A stretch of 64,000 bases of DNA from Bacillota bacterium (GTDB lineage: Bacteria; Bacillota; Clostridia; Acetivibrionales; DTU013). Each line of letters opens with the position of its first letter. The stretch's first letter is position 1. The notes beneath the pieces are model-generated. The model was not told the DNA's origin and searched no databases. It saw only the letters and a program-made list of their open reading frames with translations. Shown one piece after another: positions 1 through 8,665 of this stretch. The position numbers and the translations under genes are program-made. The DNA lies in contig JAFABI010000017.1 in the NCBI GenBank assembly GCA_023426125.1, forward strand, positions 186,001 to 250,000, read 5' to 3'.

Positions 1-860
1 TGCATGCGTCGCTGTACATGGAGGACCTGGAGAAGGCGGTGGAGGAGCTTCAATTGTATAAGGCGGCCGGAGGCTGCAGCCTGGTTGACGCACAACCCGC
101 CGGATGCGGCCGTATGGCCCGCGGGCTCATCTCGTTATCCAACCGGAGCGGGGTTCATATTGTTGCATCCACCGGGTTTCATAAATTGATTTTTTACCCG
201 GAGGACCACTGGATTCATACGCTTTCCGGGGAGCAGCTGACAGCACTTTTTACCGGAGAGCTGGAACAGGGGTTGTTTGCAGACGGCGACCGGGAGCTGC
301 CCCGGACAAGGCTTTCAGCCAGAGCCGGGCTGATTAAGGCAGCACTGGACGCCCAGGGGCTCAGCGGGAGATATCTGACCCTTTTTAAGGCTGCCGCCGA
401 AGCCGCAGTTGAAACTGGTGCGCCGCTGATGTGCCATATCGAAAAAGGTGCGGACGCATCTGGCCTGATCCGGTTTCTGACCGCTGCCGGCGTACACCCC
501 GGATCCGTCATCCTGTGCCATTTGGACCGGGCGGAGGGAGATCTCGAGGTTCACCGCCAGGTAGCCCGGGCCGGTGTATTTCTGGAGTATGACACCATCA
601 GCAGGCCGAAATACCATGACGACCGGCAGGAGATTGCCATCCTCCGGCAAATGCTGCAGTGGGGCTTTGGCGGACAAATGCTGCTCAGCCTCGATACGAC
701 CCGGGAGCGTCTGAAAAGCTATGGCGGGAAACCGGGGCTGGATTACATTGCCACCGGGTTCAGGCAGCAGCTTCGGGAGGATGGCGTGCAGGAGAAGGAG
801 ATCCGTGCCATGATGGTGGGAAATCCGCAAAAAGCCCTCGCGTTCAGGCGGGGGAAATAA
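1..860 (+). CDS. Phosphotriesterase-family metal-dependent hydrolase (5' partial)
   Basis: The reading frame is open from the window edge, so the N-terminus, including the first metal-binding HxH motif expected in this family, lies outside. What remains is the (beta/alpha)8 phosphotriesterase/lactonase fold: AGGCSLVDAQPAGCGR resembles the conserved GG-x-x-x-V-D segment, followed by STGFH, IKAAL, the histidines in LMCHIEK and ILCHLDR that normally bind the second metal, and SLDTTRE with the C-terminal Asp ligand. Family members hydrolyse lactones or phosphoesters; as the first visible gene of a sugar-acid operon a lactonase role is inferred. The next gene starts 20 bp downstream, so co-transcription is likely. 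Substrate cannot be read from sequence. Confidence 0.8.
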   Translation, partial: HASLYMEDLEKAVEELQLYKAAGGCSLVDAQPAGCGRMARGLISLSNRSGVHIVASTGFHKLIFYPEDHWIHTLSGEQLTALFTGELEQGLFADGDRELPRTRLSARAGLIKAALDAQGLSGRYLTLFKAAAEAAVETGAPLMCHIEKGADASGLIRFLTAAGVHPGSVILCHLDRAEGDLEVHRQVARAGVFLEYDTISRPKYHDDRQEIAILRQMLQWGFGGQMLLSLDTTRERLKSYGGKPGLDYIATGFRQQLREDGVQEKEIRAMMVGNPQKALAFRRGK

Positions 861-880
861 TGTTTTGAAAGGGGAATTCT

Positions 881-1822
881 ATGGTATTACCGGAAAAAGC
901 AGTACAACCCTCGATGTATTTTATCGGGGTCACGACAACCAAATCGTCCATCATGAAGGTGTTCCCCCTTTGGGCGCAGGAGCTGGGACTAAAGGATGCA
1001 GTGCTGAAGGGGATCGATATTGAAATCCACGCGGCGCCGGAGGAATACCGGCAGGCGGTGGAATTCATCAAAAATGACCCGCTCTCCCTGGGGGCGCTTG
1101 TAACCACACACAAGATCGACCTGTATGAGGCGGCAAAAGACCTTTTCGATTACCTGGACCCGCACGCGCAAGGGTTTGGAGAGCTGTCCTCCATCTCGAA
1201 GCAGGACGGATGCCTGCAGGGCCATGCGAAGGATCCCATCTCCAGCGGTTTGTCCCTGGAGGCATTTGTTCCTGAAAACTACTGGAAGGACCATGGGGGC
1301 GATGTCCTGATCATGGGTGCGGGCGGCAGCGCGCTTGCCATGAGCTCTTACCTGATGAAGGCGCAGCAAGGGGACAACATTCCTTCCAAAATCATCATCA
1401 CCAACCGCAGCCAGGGCAGGCTGGATGGAGCCAGAGAAAAGCTCCGGGGGATCGGCGGCCGGGTAAGCCTGGAATACTGTCTATGCGAAACGCCGGAAGA
1501 GAACGACCGGATCCTGTCGACGCTCAAGCCCTACTCCCTGGTAGTTAATGCCACCGGATTGGGAAAAGACAGGCCCGGCTCCCCGCTGACCGACGACTGC
1601 GTCTTCCCGGAAAACAGCCTGGTCTGGGAAATCAACTACAGGGGCGACCTGAAGTTCATGCACCAGGCCAATGCCCAGAAAGAGGCGCGCAGGCTGCATG
1701 TGGAGGACGGGTGGATCTACTTCATACACGGCTGGACGCAGGTGATTGCAGAGGTTTTCCACATCGGGATCAAAGGGGAAGTATTGAAAACTTGCGCCAA
1801 ACTGGCGGAAAGAATAAAGTAA
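881..1822 (+). CDS. Shikimate dehydrogenase-like (AroE-family) oxidoreductase
   Basis: A 313-residue protein of the AroE fold. Residues 71-79 (GALVTTHKI) carry the catalytic Lys78, Asp118 sits in GHAKDPISSG at the position of the catalytic Asp, and GAGGSA (146-151) is the nucleotide-binding loop, with TNRS after it. The N-terminal shikimate-binding motif SxSxxxHN is not recognisable (VTTTKSSIMKVFP instead), so the substrate is probably not shikimate. The location inside a sugar catabolic operon suggests a polyol or sugar-acid oxidoreductase; this is inference. ATG is preceded by AAAGGGGA. The next gene begins 18 bp later. Confidence 0.8.
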   Translation: MVLPEKAVQPSMYFIGVTTTKSSIMKVFPLWAQELGLKDAVLKGIDIEIHAAPEEYRQAVEFIKNDPLSLGALVTTHKIDLYEAAKDLFDYLDPHAQGFGELSSISKQDGCLQGHAKDPISSGLSLEAFVPENYWKDHGGDVLIMGAGGSALAMSSYLMKAQQGDNIPSKIIITNRSQGRLDGAREKLRGIGGRVSLEYCLCETPEENDRILSTLKPYSLVVNATGLGKDRPGSPLTDDCVFPENSLVWEINYRGDLKFMHQANAQKEARRLHVEDGWIYFIHGWTQVIAEVFHIGIKGEVLKTCAKLAERIK

Positions 1823-1840
1823 CCGGAGGAGGGATGGAGC

Positions 1841-2440
1841 ATGCAGCTTGACATGCATGGAAAGATGGATTTTACCAGGCCTTTTGCCCTGGAGTTTTCT
1901 TTGGTGACCGGACTTTCCGGCGAGAGGAAGCCGACCCGGAGAAAGCTCTCCGGAATGAAAGGTATGTACGCCGACCTGGAGGCTTTTGATGCCATCCTGG
2001 CGGACGGAGATCCTCTCGTCTACGAATTTTATGAACTGGGTGCACCGGAGGATGCCGGCGATATTGCCTTCGGCACCAGTATCGTATACCCCGGCAAGGT
2101 GGGGGACGAGTATTACATGACCAAAGGACATTTCCATGAGATCATCGAAACCGGCGAGGTATACATATGCCTGCAGGGGAACGGCATCATGCTGCAGGAA
2201 AATCCCGAGGGGGAATGGAGCGCCCTGGAACTGTCTCCCGGCAAGGCCGTATACTGCCCCAAGCGCTTCGCGCACAGAAGCATCAATACCGGTAACGTAC
2301 CCCTCGTCACCTTCTTTGCCTTCCGCGGAGATGCCGGCCATGATTACGGGACCATTGAGACCAAGGGGTACCGGAAGCTGGTTGTGGAGAAGGATGGAAA
2401 GCCTGCAGTGATTGACAATCCGAAGTGGAAGAGAGGATAG
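1841..2440 (+). CDS. Cupin-type glucose-6-phosphate isomerase
   Basis: A 199-residue single-domain cupin matching the archaeal-type phosphoglucose isomerase family, which interconverts glucose 6-phosphate and fructose 6-phosphate. The signature YPGKVGDEYYMTKGHFHE is present, with metal ligands expected at His97, His99, Glu106 and His145; their spacing equals that known for the Pyrococcus enzyme. The tail DAGHDYGTIE is also characteristic. It is unrelated to the usual bacterial Pgi, and its place in this operon suggests that it either feeds products into glycolysis or acts on a related aldose. ATG follows a GGAGGAGG-rich leader. It ends next to the start of the following dehydrogenase. Confidence 0.9.
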   Translation: MQLDMHGKMDFTRPFALEFSLVTGLSGERKPTRRKLSGMKGMYADLEAFDAILADGDPLVYEFYELGAPEDAGDIAFGTSIVYPGKVGDEYYMTKGHFHEIIETGEVYICLQGNGIMLQENPEGEWSALELSPGKAVYCPKRFAHRSINTGNVPLVTFFAFRGDAGHDYGTIETKGYRKLVVEKDGKPAVIDNPKWKRG

Positions 2441-2449
2441 GTGCGTGTG

Positions 2450-3424
2450 ATGAAGATACTGGTGACACCGACCTCCTTCGGAAAAGACAAAAGGTCCCGC
2501 GCTCGGGATCAGCTTGATGCCTTTCTGGCACCTCTAAACGGAGAATTGGTCTTTAATCCGTATGGACGCCCTCTTAATCCGGAAGAACTGATCCCCCTGC
2601 TGGATGAAGTGGATGGGTACATCGCAGGACTGGACCATATTACGGCAGAAGTGATGAAAAAGGCGCCTTCTTCCCTCAAGGTCATATCGCGGTACGGGGC
2701 CGGCTATGACCGGGTGGATGTTGCGGCCGCCGCCGAAAAGCGCATTGTGGTGACCAATACCCCGGGTGTCAACGCCCAGGCGGTGGCCGACCTGGCTTTC
2801 GGGCTTATGCTTTCGGTTGCACGGAGGATCCCTTCTCTCGACGGGAAGGTGCGTAGGGGCGAATGGCCCAGGACATCCGGTGTGGAGCTGTACGGTAAAA
2901 CCCTCGGGATTGTCGGGCTGGGTGCTGTCGGCAAGGGAGTTGCAGCCCGCGCAAAGGGCTTTTCCATGAAGGCGCTGGCATATGATCCATATCTGGATAA
3001 AGCCTATGCAAAAGAGAACGGGATCCGTGCCTGTACCTTTGAACAAATCCTGCAGCACTCCGACTTCATATCTCTTCATATTCCGCTCAATGAACAAACC
3101 CGGGGGATTTTAAACCGTGAGTCCATGCAGCGCATGAAGTTTGGTGCTATCGTGATCAATACCTCCCGCGGCGGCCTGATCGATGAGGCGGCTGCGTATG
3201 AGGCGCTGAAAACCGGCAGGCTGGGCGGCCTGGGGTTGGATGCCTTTGAGGCGGAGCCTCCCGGATATTCTCCTTTGTTCGAACTGGAAAACGTGGTGGT
3301 TACGCCGCATGCCGGTGCACATACGGCGGAAGCGGCAGAGAATATGGGGATGTTGTCGGTTCAAAACCTCATCGATGTCCTGTCGGGAAAAGAATGCAGG
3401 TATAGTGTGAATTATATAGGGTAG
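2450..3424 (+). CDS. D-isomer 2-hydroxyacid dehydrogenase (SerA-like)
   Basis: About 324 residues of the NAD-dependent D-2-hydroxyacid dehydrogenase family (phosphoglycerate, glyoxylate, hydroxypyruvate reductases). The Rossmann motif is GIVGLGAVGKG; NTSRGGLIDE, the Glu in LDAFEAEPP and the His in VTPHAGAH are the conserved Arg-Glu-His catalytic set. There is no C-terminal ACT domain, so it is the short type. A GTG at 2441 is also in frame; I prefer ATG 2450 because homologues begin MKILVTPTSFG. In this operon it probably reduces or oxidises a sugar-derived 2-hydroxyacid. Confidence 0.88.
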   Translation: MKILVTPTSFGKDKRSRARDQLDAFLAPLNGELVFNPYGRPLNPEELIPLLDEVDGYIAGLDHITAEVMKKAPSSLKVISRYGAGYDRVDVAAAAEKRIVVTNTPGVNAQAVADLAFGLMLSVARRIPSLDGKVRRGEWPRTSGVELYGKTLGIVGLGAVGKGVAARAKGFSMKALAYDPYLDKAYAKENGIRACTFEQILQHSDFISLHIPLNEQTRGILNRESMQRMKFGAIVINTSRGGLIDEAAAYEALKTGRLGGLGLDAFEAEPPGYSPLFELENVVVTPHAGAHTAEAAENMGMLSVQNLIDVLSGKECRYSVNYIG

Positions 3425-3436
3425 GAGGGGATTGCC

Positions 3437-4309
3437 ATGAACAAAATCGGGATTTATTTCGCGTACTGGACAAGGGACTGGAGTGCAGACTACCTTTATT
3501 ACCTCAACAAGGTGGCCGGCCTGGGCTTCGATGTGCTGGAAGTGGGCTCGGGCTGGCTGGTGGAGATGCCGGCGGAAAAACGGCGGGAACTGAGGAAGGC
3601 GGCGGCCGACCGGAGCGTGGAACTGACCTTTTGCATCGGTTTTCCGGGAAAGTACGATATGGCCTCGGAGGATGCATCTGTCCGCCGGGCGGGTATCGAA
3701 TACGCGAAAAGGACCCTGGAGGTCCTGCATGAAATGGGAGGCCGCATTTTCGGCGGGATCAATTATACCTCCTGGCCGTCGGGCCTCAACGAGGGCCTTA
3801 CGGATAAGAGGCCCTATCTGGAACGGAGCGCCGCGAGCCTGAAGCAGGTGATGAAAACGGCTGAAGCTTACGGCATTTATTACTGCGTGGAAATCGTCAA
3901 CCGCTTCGAGCAGTTCCTGCTCAACATCGCGGCGGAAGGCATGGCCTTCTGTGAAGAGGTGGGCAGCCCCAACATCAAGCTCCTGCTGGACACGTACCAT
4001 ATGAATATCGAGGAAGACAGCTTTGCGGAGGCAATCCGTACGGCAGGCAGCCGGCTGGGGCATTTCCATATCGGGGAAACCAACCGCAAGTGTCCCGGAA
4101 AGGGCAAGATGCCCTGGAACGAGATCACAGGCGCCCTGAAGGAGACCGGGTACCGGGGGGCTATCGTGATGGAGCCCTTTGAAAAAATGGGCGGTGAGGT
4201 AGGCAGGGACATCAAGGTCTGGAGGGATCTCAATCCACAGGCGGACGAGGCCATGATGGATGCAGATGCAGAGGCGGCGCTGAAATTCATACGCAGAAAA
4301 ATGAGGTGA
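3437..4309 (+). CDS. D-allulose/D-tagatose 3-epimerase family protein
   Basis: A 290-residue xylose-isomerase-like TIM barrel. From memory it resembles the Clostridium cellulolyticum D-psicose (allulose) 3-epimerase closely: GIYFAYW at the N-terminus, CVEIVNRFE, LLDTYHMNIEED, GHFHIGETNRK and VMEPFEKMGG. The four Mn ligands map to Glu152, Asp185, His211 and Glu246, two positions later than in that enzyme. It should epimerise C3 of a free ketose; which ketose (allulose, tagatose, sorbose) is not decidable. ATG follows AGGAGGGG. Its stop overlaps an alternative GTG start of the next gene, suggesting translational coupling. Confidence 0.92.
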   Translation: MNKIGIYFAYWTRDWSADYLYYLNKVAGLGFDVLEVGSGWLVEMPAEKRRELRKAAADRSVELTFCIGFPGKYDMASEDASVRRAGIEYAKRTLEVLHEMGGRIFGGINYTSWPSGLNEGLTDKRPYLERSAASLKQVMKTAEAYGIYYCVEIVNRFEQFLLNIAAEGMAFCEEVGSPNIKLLLDTYHMNIEEDSFAEAIRTAGSRLGHFHIGETNRKCPGKGKMPWNEITGALKETGYRGAIVMEPFEKMGGEVGRDIKVWRDLNPQADEAMMDADAEAALKFIRRKMR

Positions 4310-4314
4310 ACACG

Positions 4315-5745
4315 ATGAAAAAAATCAAAGTCGGCATTCTGACTTTTTCGGATGGCAGGGAATACATCCACCGGGATCTTTTGCCGGTAAACCAAACCTA
4401 TCAGAAGGAATTGACCCATGCGCTCCAACAGACCGGCCGGGTGGAGGTTGTGGCCGGCAGGGAAATCATCGGGAGCAATGCCGCAGCCAGGGAGGAAGCG
4501 CAATACCTGAAAGCGTCGGGCGTGGAACTGACCATCTTTAACTACGCCATCTGGTGCTATCCCCAGTATACGGCGGTTGCCACCAATTTCGCCCCGGGAC
4601 CGTACCTGCTTTTCTGCAACCTGCATCCTTCGGAGTGCGGCATGGTCGGCATGCTGGCTGCAGCCGGCACCCTCGACCAGCTTGGAATCCATTACGAGAG
4701 GATTTGGGGCTCCATCCGTGATGCACAGGTGCTTTCGAAGGTCATGGCCTTTTTGAAGGCAGCATCCGCGGTCAAACAGCTGCGGGGGCAGACCTTCGGC
4801 AATTTTGGCGGAAGACCCCTCGGGATGTACACGGCAGTTGCCAACCTGGACCAATGGCAGTCCCTGTTCGGGATCGATGTAGAAAATATCGAGCAGGAGG
4901 ATATCGTACGGTATGGCAGCCTGGCGGATGCCTCCAGGGTGGAAAACGCACTGAAATGGCTGGAGAAGCATGTCGGCAGCATCAAATATGATGGGAAGGG
5001 ACTGACGCCGGAGCTGCTCAAGCTCCAGATCCGTTCCTATTACGGCTTGAGACGGATCATTGAGGAGCGCAACCTGGACTTTGTCGGGATCAAGGCCCAT
5101 GGAGACCTTACCGAGACCTATGCTACCATGGATGTTGCGGAAGCCTTCCTGAACGACCCCTATGACTGGGATGGCCCCCACGAGCCCATTGTGGCCGCTA
5201 CCGAGGCCGATATGGACGGAGCCCTGACCATGCAGATCTTCAAGCACCTGTCCGGCTTGCCCGTTTTATTCGCCGATGTCCGGCACTATGACCGGGAGGA
5301 CGGAGTCTGGTATTTCTCCAACTCGGGGACGCATGCCACCTTCTTTGCAGGCGGCTCCTGCGATCCGGCCGTTAATTTGAAGCAGGTCACCTTCTATCCT
5401 GAAAAGAACTACTATCCTGCCGGAGGCGCCAGCGTCCATCATTTTGCGGCCCCTGGAAAGGTTACGCTGGGGAGGCTTGCCCGTAAAAACGGTAAATACT
5501 GGCTTGCCCTGGTTCCGGCCGAATTTGTGGAATTCCCGCGCGAGGTGGCGCTTCGCAAGGGATCTGCGACGACGCCCGAGTGGCCGGTCGCCTTTGCAAG
5601 GCTTTCCACAAGCGCCGACGAGTTCCTGCGTTCCTTCCCCTGCAACCACATCCACGGGGTGTACGGCGATTATGTGCAGGAGTGGCTGACCGCTGCAAGG
5701 ATCCTCGGGATCGAGGTCAAGCTGTTTGATGGGGAGAAGCTCTGA
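4315..5745 (+). CDS. L-fucose/L-arabinose isomerase-family protein
   Basis: About 476 residues resembling the fucose-isomerase-like superfamily, shorter than E. coli FucI. ATEADMDGALTMQIFKHLSG matches the conserved ESD-x-x-GALTM region with a metal-binding Glu, DVRHYD follows, and FNYAIWCYPQYT and LHPSECGMVG are typical of the N-terminal domain. It may interconvert an aldose and a ketose, complementing the epimerase directly upstream, so that the pair could funnel a rare sugar into central metabolism (inference). GTG 4306 is in frame, but ATG 4315 has better spacing to ATGAGGTG. Last gene of the operon; a hairpin follows at 5809. Confidence 0.82.
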   Translation: MKKIKVGILTFSDGREYIHRDLLPVNQTYQKELTHALQQTGRVEVVAGREIIGSNAAAREEAQYLKASGVELTIFNYAIWCYPQYTAVATNFAPGPYLLFCNLHPSECGMVGMLAAAGTLDQLGIHYERIWGSIRDAQVLSKVMAFLKAASAVKQLRGQTFGNFGGRPLGMYTAVANLDQWQSLFGIDVENIEQEDIVRYGSLADASRVENALKWLEKHVGSIKYDGKGLTPELLKLQIRSYYGLRRIIEERNLDFVGIKAHGDLTETYATMDVAEAFLNDPYDWDGPHEPIVAATEADMDGALTMQIFKHLSGLPVLFADVRHYDREDGVWYFSNSGTHATFFAGGSCDPAVNLKQVTFYPEKNYYPAGGASVHHFAAPGKVTLGRLARKNGKYWLALVPAEFVEFPREVALRKGSATTPEWPVAFARLSTSADEFLRSFPCNHIHGVYGDYVQEWLTAARILGIEVKLFDGEKL

Positions 5746-5808
5746 TATAACGAGGCTCAAAAATGTCCCCCGCCTCTAAGGGACACACCTCTGCAAGCAG
5801 CGAGGCTC

Positions 5809-5833
5809 CGGGGATGAGGAATGTCCCCTTTTT
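5809..5833 (+). terminator. Probable rho-independent terminator of the sugar operon
   Basis: CGGGGA and TCCCC arms around a 9-nt loop are followed directly by five T residues, 64 bp after the last stop codon. Confidence 0.55.
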
Positions 5834-6289
5834 GAACAGGCGGGTACCGGATTGGTTTTCAGGCGGTGAGCATATCTCCCGCCTTGTTATATTGCTTTTA
5901 GCGTTGCGACGGACAATCTTTCTATCAATTTGGTGTTTACTATGTCTCTGTGGGCTACTTCGCCACTGTTGTCACTTCTCCATGTGGTATGCTCAGTAAA
6001 AAATCTTGACTTAATCAATTTTTATGACATAAGAAGTGCGATGTCCTATTGGCGAATTTGCCATAACCACAGCTTCCAAGAGTGAATATTTATGTGATTG
6101 ATTTTACTCAAAACTAAGCAGGTTAACCTGTTGAATTGTTTTCTTATTTATGAGAGATTCAAACTCCGCATTGTGCGAAAGATCTTAACACTACCCGATT
6201 ACTATTATATTGTTAAAGCCGGAGCATATTATATAAAAATATGAAACGTTCACATTTATATGAAGCGATACTACTATAGTAAAATTTTT
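5834..6289. other. Intergenic region without convincing genes
   Basis: AT-rich gap between the plus-strand sugar operon and the minus-strand lipoprotein. No coding frame with a ribosome binding site was found; the short plus-strand frame running into it from 5763 overlaps the terminator and is not credible. Confidence 0.5.
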
Positions 6290-6703
6290 TCATCCTTCAC
6301 GCCATCCCAGATATCGTATTTCTTTACCATTGATAATCGCAATGTAAATATCACCCTTTTCAATCGGTTTGTATATTTTTGTGCCTATCGGCAATGTTGA
6401 TGCTGTGCCTTCGATAAAATCCTCTCCCTTATTTGATTGGCTTGAGATTTCCATAACTTCCTTACCTATTGTTAACTCCAAATCTTTCACCCAATCAATT
6501 TCTTCTGCATTAACATATACAATTCCATTCATAAGAAATATATCTGTTTGTTTATATTTTGTTAAGACTTCATCAGCGGTAGGATTACCGATGGCAGTAT
6601 GCATGATATTAACTTCATTTTCTTGCGGTATCTTCTTTTGTATTTCTGAAGAACATCCAGTTATAAACATTAGTAAAGCAACCCCAATAATTATATATCG
6701 CAT
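6290..6703 (-). CDS. Small secreted lipoprotein of unknown function
   Basis: 137 residues starting with a short charged end, a hydrophobic stretch and the lipobox FITGC, so it is probably diacylated at Cys17 and retained at the outer face of the membrane. The mature part (about 120 residues) has no motif I recognise. The sequence includes a segment around FLMNGIVYVNAEEIDWVKDLELTIGKEV that resembles small DUF3221/YobA-type lipoproteins in layout only. AGGAAAGGATG precedes the ATG. It starts 21 bp after the radical SAM stop and may be the last gene of that operon. Confidence 0.65.
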   Translation of the reverse strand: MRYIIIGVALLMFITGCSSEIQKKIPQENEVNIMHTAIGNPTADEVLTKYKQTDIFLMNGIVYVNAEEIDWVKDLELTIGKEVMEISSQSNKGEDFIEGTASTLPIGTKIYKPIEKGDIYIAIINGKEIRYLGWREG

Positions 6704-6724
6704 AAAAAATCACATCCTTTCCTT

Positions 6725-7792
6725 CTATATCAGATCCGTCAGCCACTCGCGATTGTGCCATAGCGCACAGCCGCCGTCGCCCTCCTTGAGTAAATGGTGA
6801 TTTTTGCGTACTTTGGAGAGGAAGCCGGAGGCCAACGCGTCTTTGAGTGAAACATCCTTTAAATTTGTATCGGAAAAAGGCGCAAACGGACAGGGCTCCA
6901 CATCGCCGCCGGCACTCACATGCACGAATCCGCGGCCGGCGGCAAGACATCCGCCGTACTGCTCTTCATCACCGGGGAATGGGATAAACAACGCGGGGTA
7001 TTTCCTGGCGCTTGTAACTGCGAATTCATTGAGCCGCTTTTTGTCGGCTGTGGAAAGCACCATCGGCTCGGTGCCCGGTTCTACCGGAACGTATTCGACG
7101 AAGACAAACAACCGGCAGCCCTTCTGTACGAACTCCTCAGTAAATTCCTTGTGCAGGATGCTGTCGATATTTTGGCTGGTGACAGTCACGGATATGCCAA
7201 ACGGAATTTTATCGGAACGCAGGATACGCATGGCTTCGCTGACCTTTGCGTACACACCGCTGCCGCGTCTGGCGTCCGTTTGAATCTTGCTGCCCTCAAT
7301 GCTGAAAGCGGGAAGCATGTGCCGGTGCTCCGCGAACCATTCGCGGCGGAGCTCGTCAAACAACGTCCCATTGGTGAACACGATGCCGGCCATTTCGTCA
7401 TGCCTGCCCAGTGCGTCCAGCCAACCATGGGAGAGCAGCGGTTCGCCGCCCGCCAGCATCACGATGCTCACGCCCAACCCGGACGCCTCGTCTAGTATTT
7501 CCGCGATACGTTCGTCCGGCAGCTCGTTGTTAGTCTTTCTGTTATGTGCGCAGGAATAGCAGCCCACGCAGGCCAAATTGCAGGCTTCGGTCGTGCTGAC
7601 AATCATCAGCGGGGGAACCTCAATGCCCTCGTTTGCAAGGCGTGCACGGCTGCTCTCCGCTTTCTTCAGCCCTTTTCCAAGCCGCGCGAAAGCGGACGCG
7701 GAAGCCGGATAAGCGGCTAAGACGCTGGCCGCTGTTTTGAGAGAAATGTCTATGTTCCCGGCAAATGCATCTTTGTAGGAAATAGCACTCAT
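6725..7792 (-). CDS. Radical SAM protein with C-terminal SPASM/Twitch-like cysteines
   Basis: 355 residues. The radical SAM cluster motif CNLACVGC (Cys71, Cys75, Cys78) lies after a 70-residue N-terminal extension, and MLAGGEPLL is the GGEP motif that contacts S-adenosylmethionine. Additional cysteines in YGGCLAAGRG and DVEPCPFAPF look like an auxiliary cluster domain. The start ATG overlaps the MarR stop (ATGA), so the longer upstream frame was rejected. Family members modify peptides, cofactors or small molecules; nothing shows the substrate. Its coupling to a peroxide-responsive regulator, flavodoxin (possible electron donor) and glutathione peroxidase is unusual. Confidence 0.85.
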   Translation of the reverse strand: MSAISYKDAFAGNIDISLKTAASVLAAYPASASAFARLGKGLKKAESSRARLANEGIEVPPLMIVSTTEACNLACVGCYSCAHNRKTNNELPDERIAEILDEASGLGVSIVMLAGGEPLLSHGWLDALGRHDEMAGIVFTNGTLFDELRREWFAEHRHMLPAFSIEGSKIQTDARRGSGVYAKVSEAMRILRSDKIPFGISVTVTSQNIDSILHKEFTEEFVQKGCRLFVFVEYVPVEPGTEPMVLSTADKKRLNEFAVTSARKYPALFIPFPGDEEQYGGCLAAGRGFVHVSAGGDVEPCPFAPFSDTNLKDVSLKDALASGFLSKVRKNHHLLKEGDGGCALWHNREWLTDLI

Positions 7793-8235
7793 GTTTCGCC
7801 TCCGCAGTTCAGCTGCCCAAGCAGCTTGTATAAAAGCGTATACAGCGTTCCAGCTTCCTCCGGGGAAAGCGGTATACACTTTGCCATTTTCAAAGGAATC
7901 TCGATTGCTTTTTCTTTAAGCTTTTCCCCGGCTTCGGTGATGGTAATATTAACCGCGCGCTCATCCCCCCTGGAACGCTCGCGCTGAACAAAGCCCTTGC
8001 TCTCAAGCCGTTTTAGAAGCGGTGTCAGCGTGCCGGAATCGAGATACAGGTACTTGCCAAGCTGCTTCACGCCGACACTTTTGTATTCCCACAGCACCAT
8101 CATGGCGATGTACTGCGTATAGGTCAGGTCGATTTCGTCGAGAAAGGGTTTGTAACGGTTCACGACTTCTTTGGCCGCAGCGTAAAGCGGAAAACAGAGC
8201 TGGTTTTCGAGCTTTAGAATCCGGTCGTCATTCAT
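7789..8235 (-). CDS. MarR/OhrR-type transcriptional regulator
   Basis: 148 residues with the MarR winged helix. Cys14 in LENQLCFPLYA sits where OhrR repressors have their peroxide-sensing cysteine; YTQYIAMMVLWE, the recognition helix SGTLTPLLKRLE and the wing GDERAVNITIT are typical. OhrR proteins repress peroxide-defence genes until the cysteine is oxidised. Encoded between flavodoxin and radical SAM genes with 4-bp overlaps on both sides, and probably autoregulates the operon through the palindrome at 9271-9284. Confidence 0.88.
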   Translation of the reverse strand: MNDDRILKLENQLCFPLYAAAKEVVNRYKPFLDEIDLTYTQYIAMMVLWEYKSVGVKQLGKYLYLDSGTLTPLLKRLESKGFVQRERSRGDERAVNITITEAGEKLKEKAIEIPLKMAKCIPLSPEEAGTLYTLLYKLLGQLNCGGET

Positions 8236-8651
8236 AAGCGCCCTCCGCAGATCCTTCCGGCAAACGCTTCGGCTTGTTTCAAATCCTCCTCATTTGGCCG
8301 CCCGCGATTGGCAAACAGGAATGAACCCTTGCAATGAAACGCATCCTCTAAGACGGAAACGCCTTTTGGCTCGAGAATGGATTTGACTTCCGCCAAAGCC
8401 GTCTTTTTGCCTGCCGATGTGCCAAACACAGCAACGCTTTTTACCTGTGACGGCTGTAAGCCCGCCAGAAACTCACGCAGTTTGCCGTCGATGGTTCCCG
8501 CATAGATGGACGTGCCGACAAAAAGGATATCCGCAGCCTCGGATACATTGAAATGTTCCATAGAAACAGCCGATACACCGGCGCCTTTGGCAATGGAATC
8601 GGCAAGTTTTTTCGTGTTACCGCCCCTGGAGGCGTATACAACTCTGTTCAT
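8232..8651 (-). CDS. Flavodoxin-like protein
   Basis: 139 residues with the flavodoxin fold. YASRGGNTKKLADSIAKG is the phosphate-binding loop for FMN, and FVGTSIYAGTIDG and VAVFGTSAG correspond to the second and third flavin-contact segments. It could supply electrons to the radical SAM enzyme encoded two genes downstream, since radical SAM clusters are reduced by flavodoxins; that pairing is an inference from the operon. Starts 14 bp after the peroxidase stop and overlaps the MarR start by 4 bp. Confidence 0.85.
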   Translation of the reverse strand: MNRVVYASRGGNTKKLADSIAKGAGVSAVSMEHFNVSEAADILFVGTSIYAGTIDGKLREFLAGLQPSQVKSVAVFGTSAGKKTALAEVKSILEPKGVSVLEDAFHCKGSFLFANRGRPNEEDLKQAEAFAGRICGGRL

Positions 8652-8665
8652 GTTAATGCCCTCCG

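Noticed and set aside
5763..5999. 78-codon plus-strand frame after the sugar operon
   Set aside because: Runs through the terminator hairpin, lacks a ribosome binding site and has non-protein-like composition.
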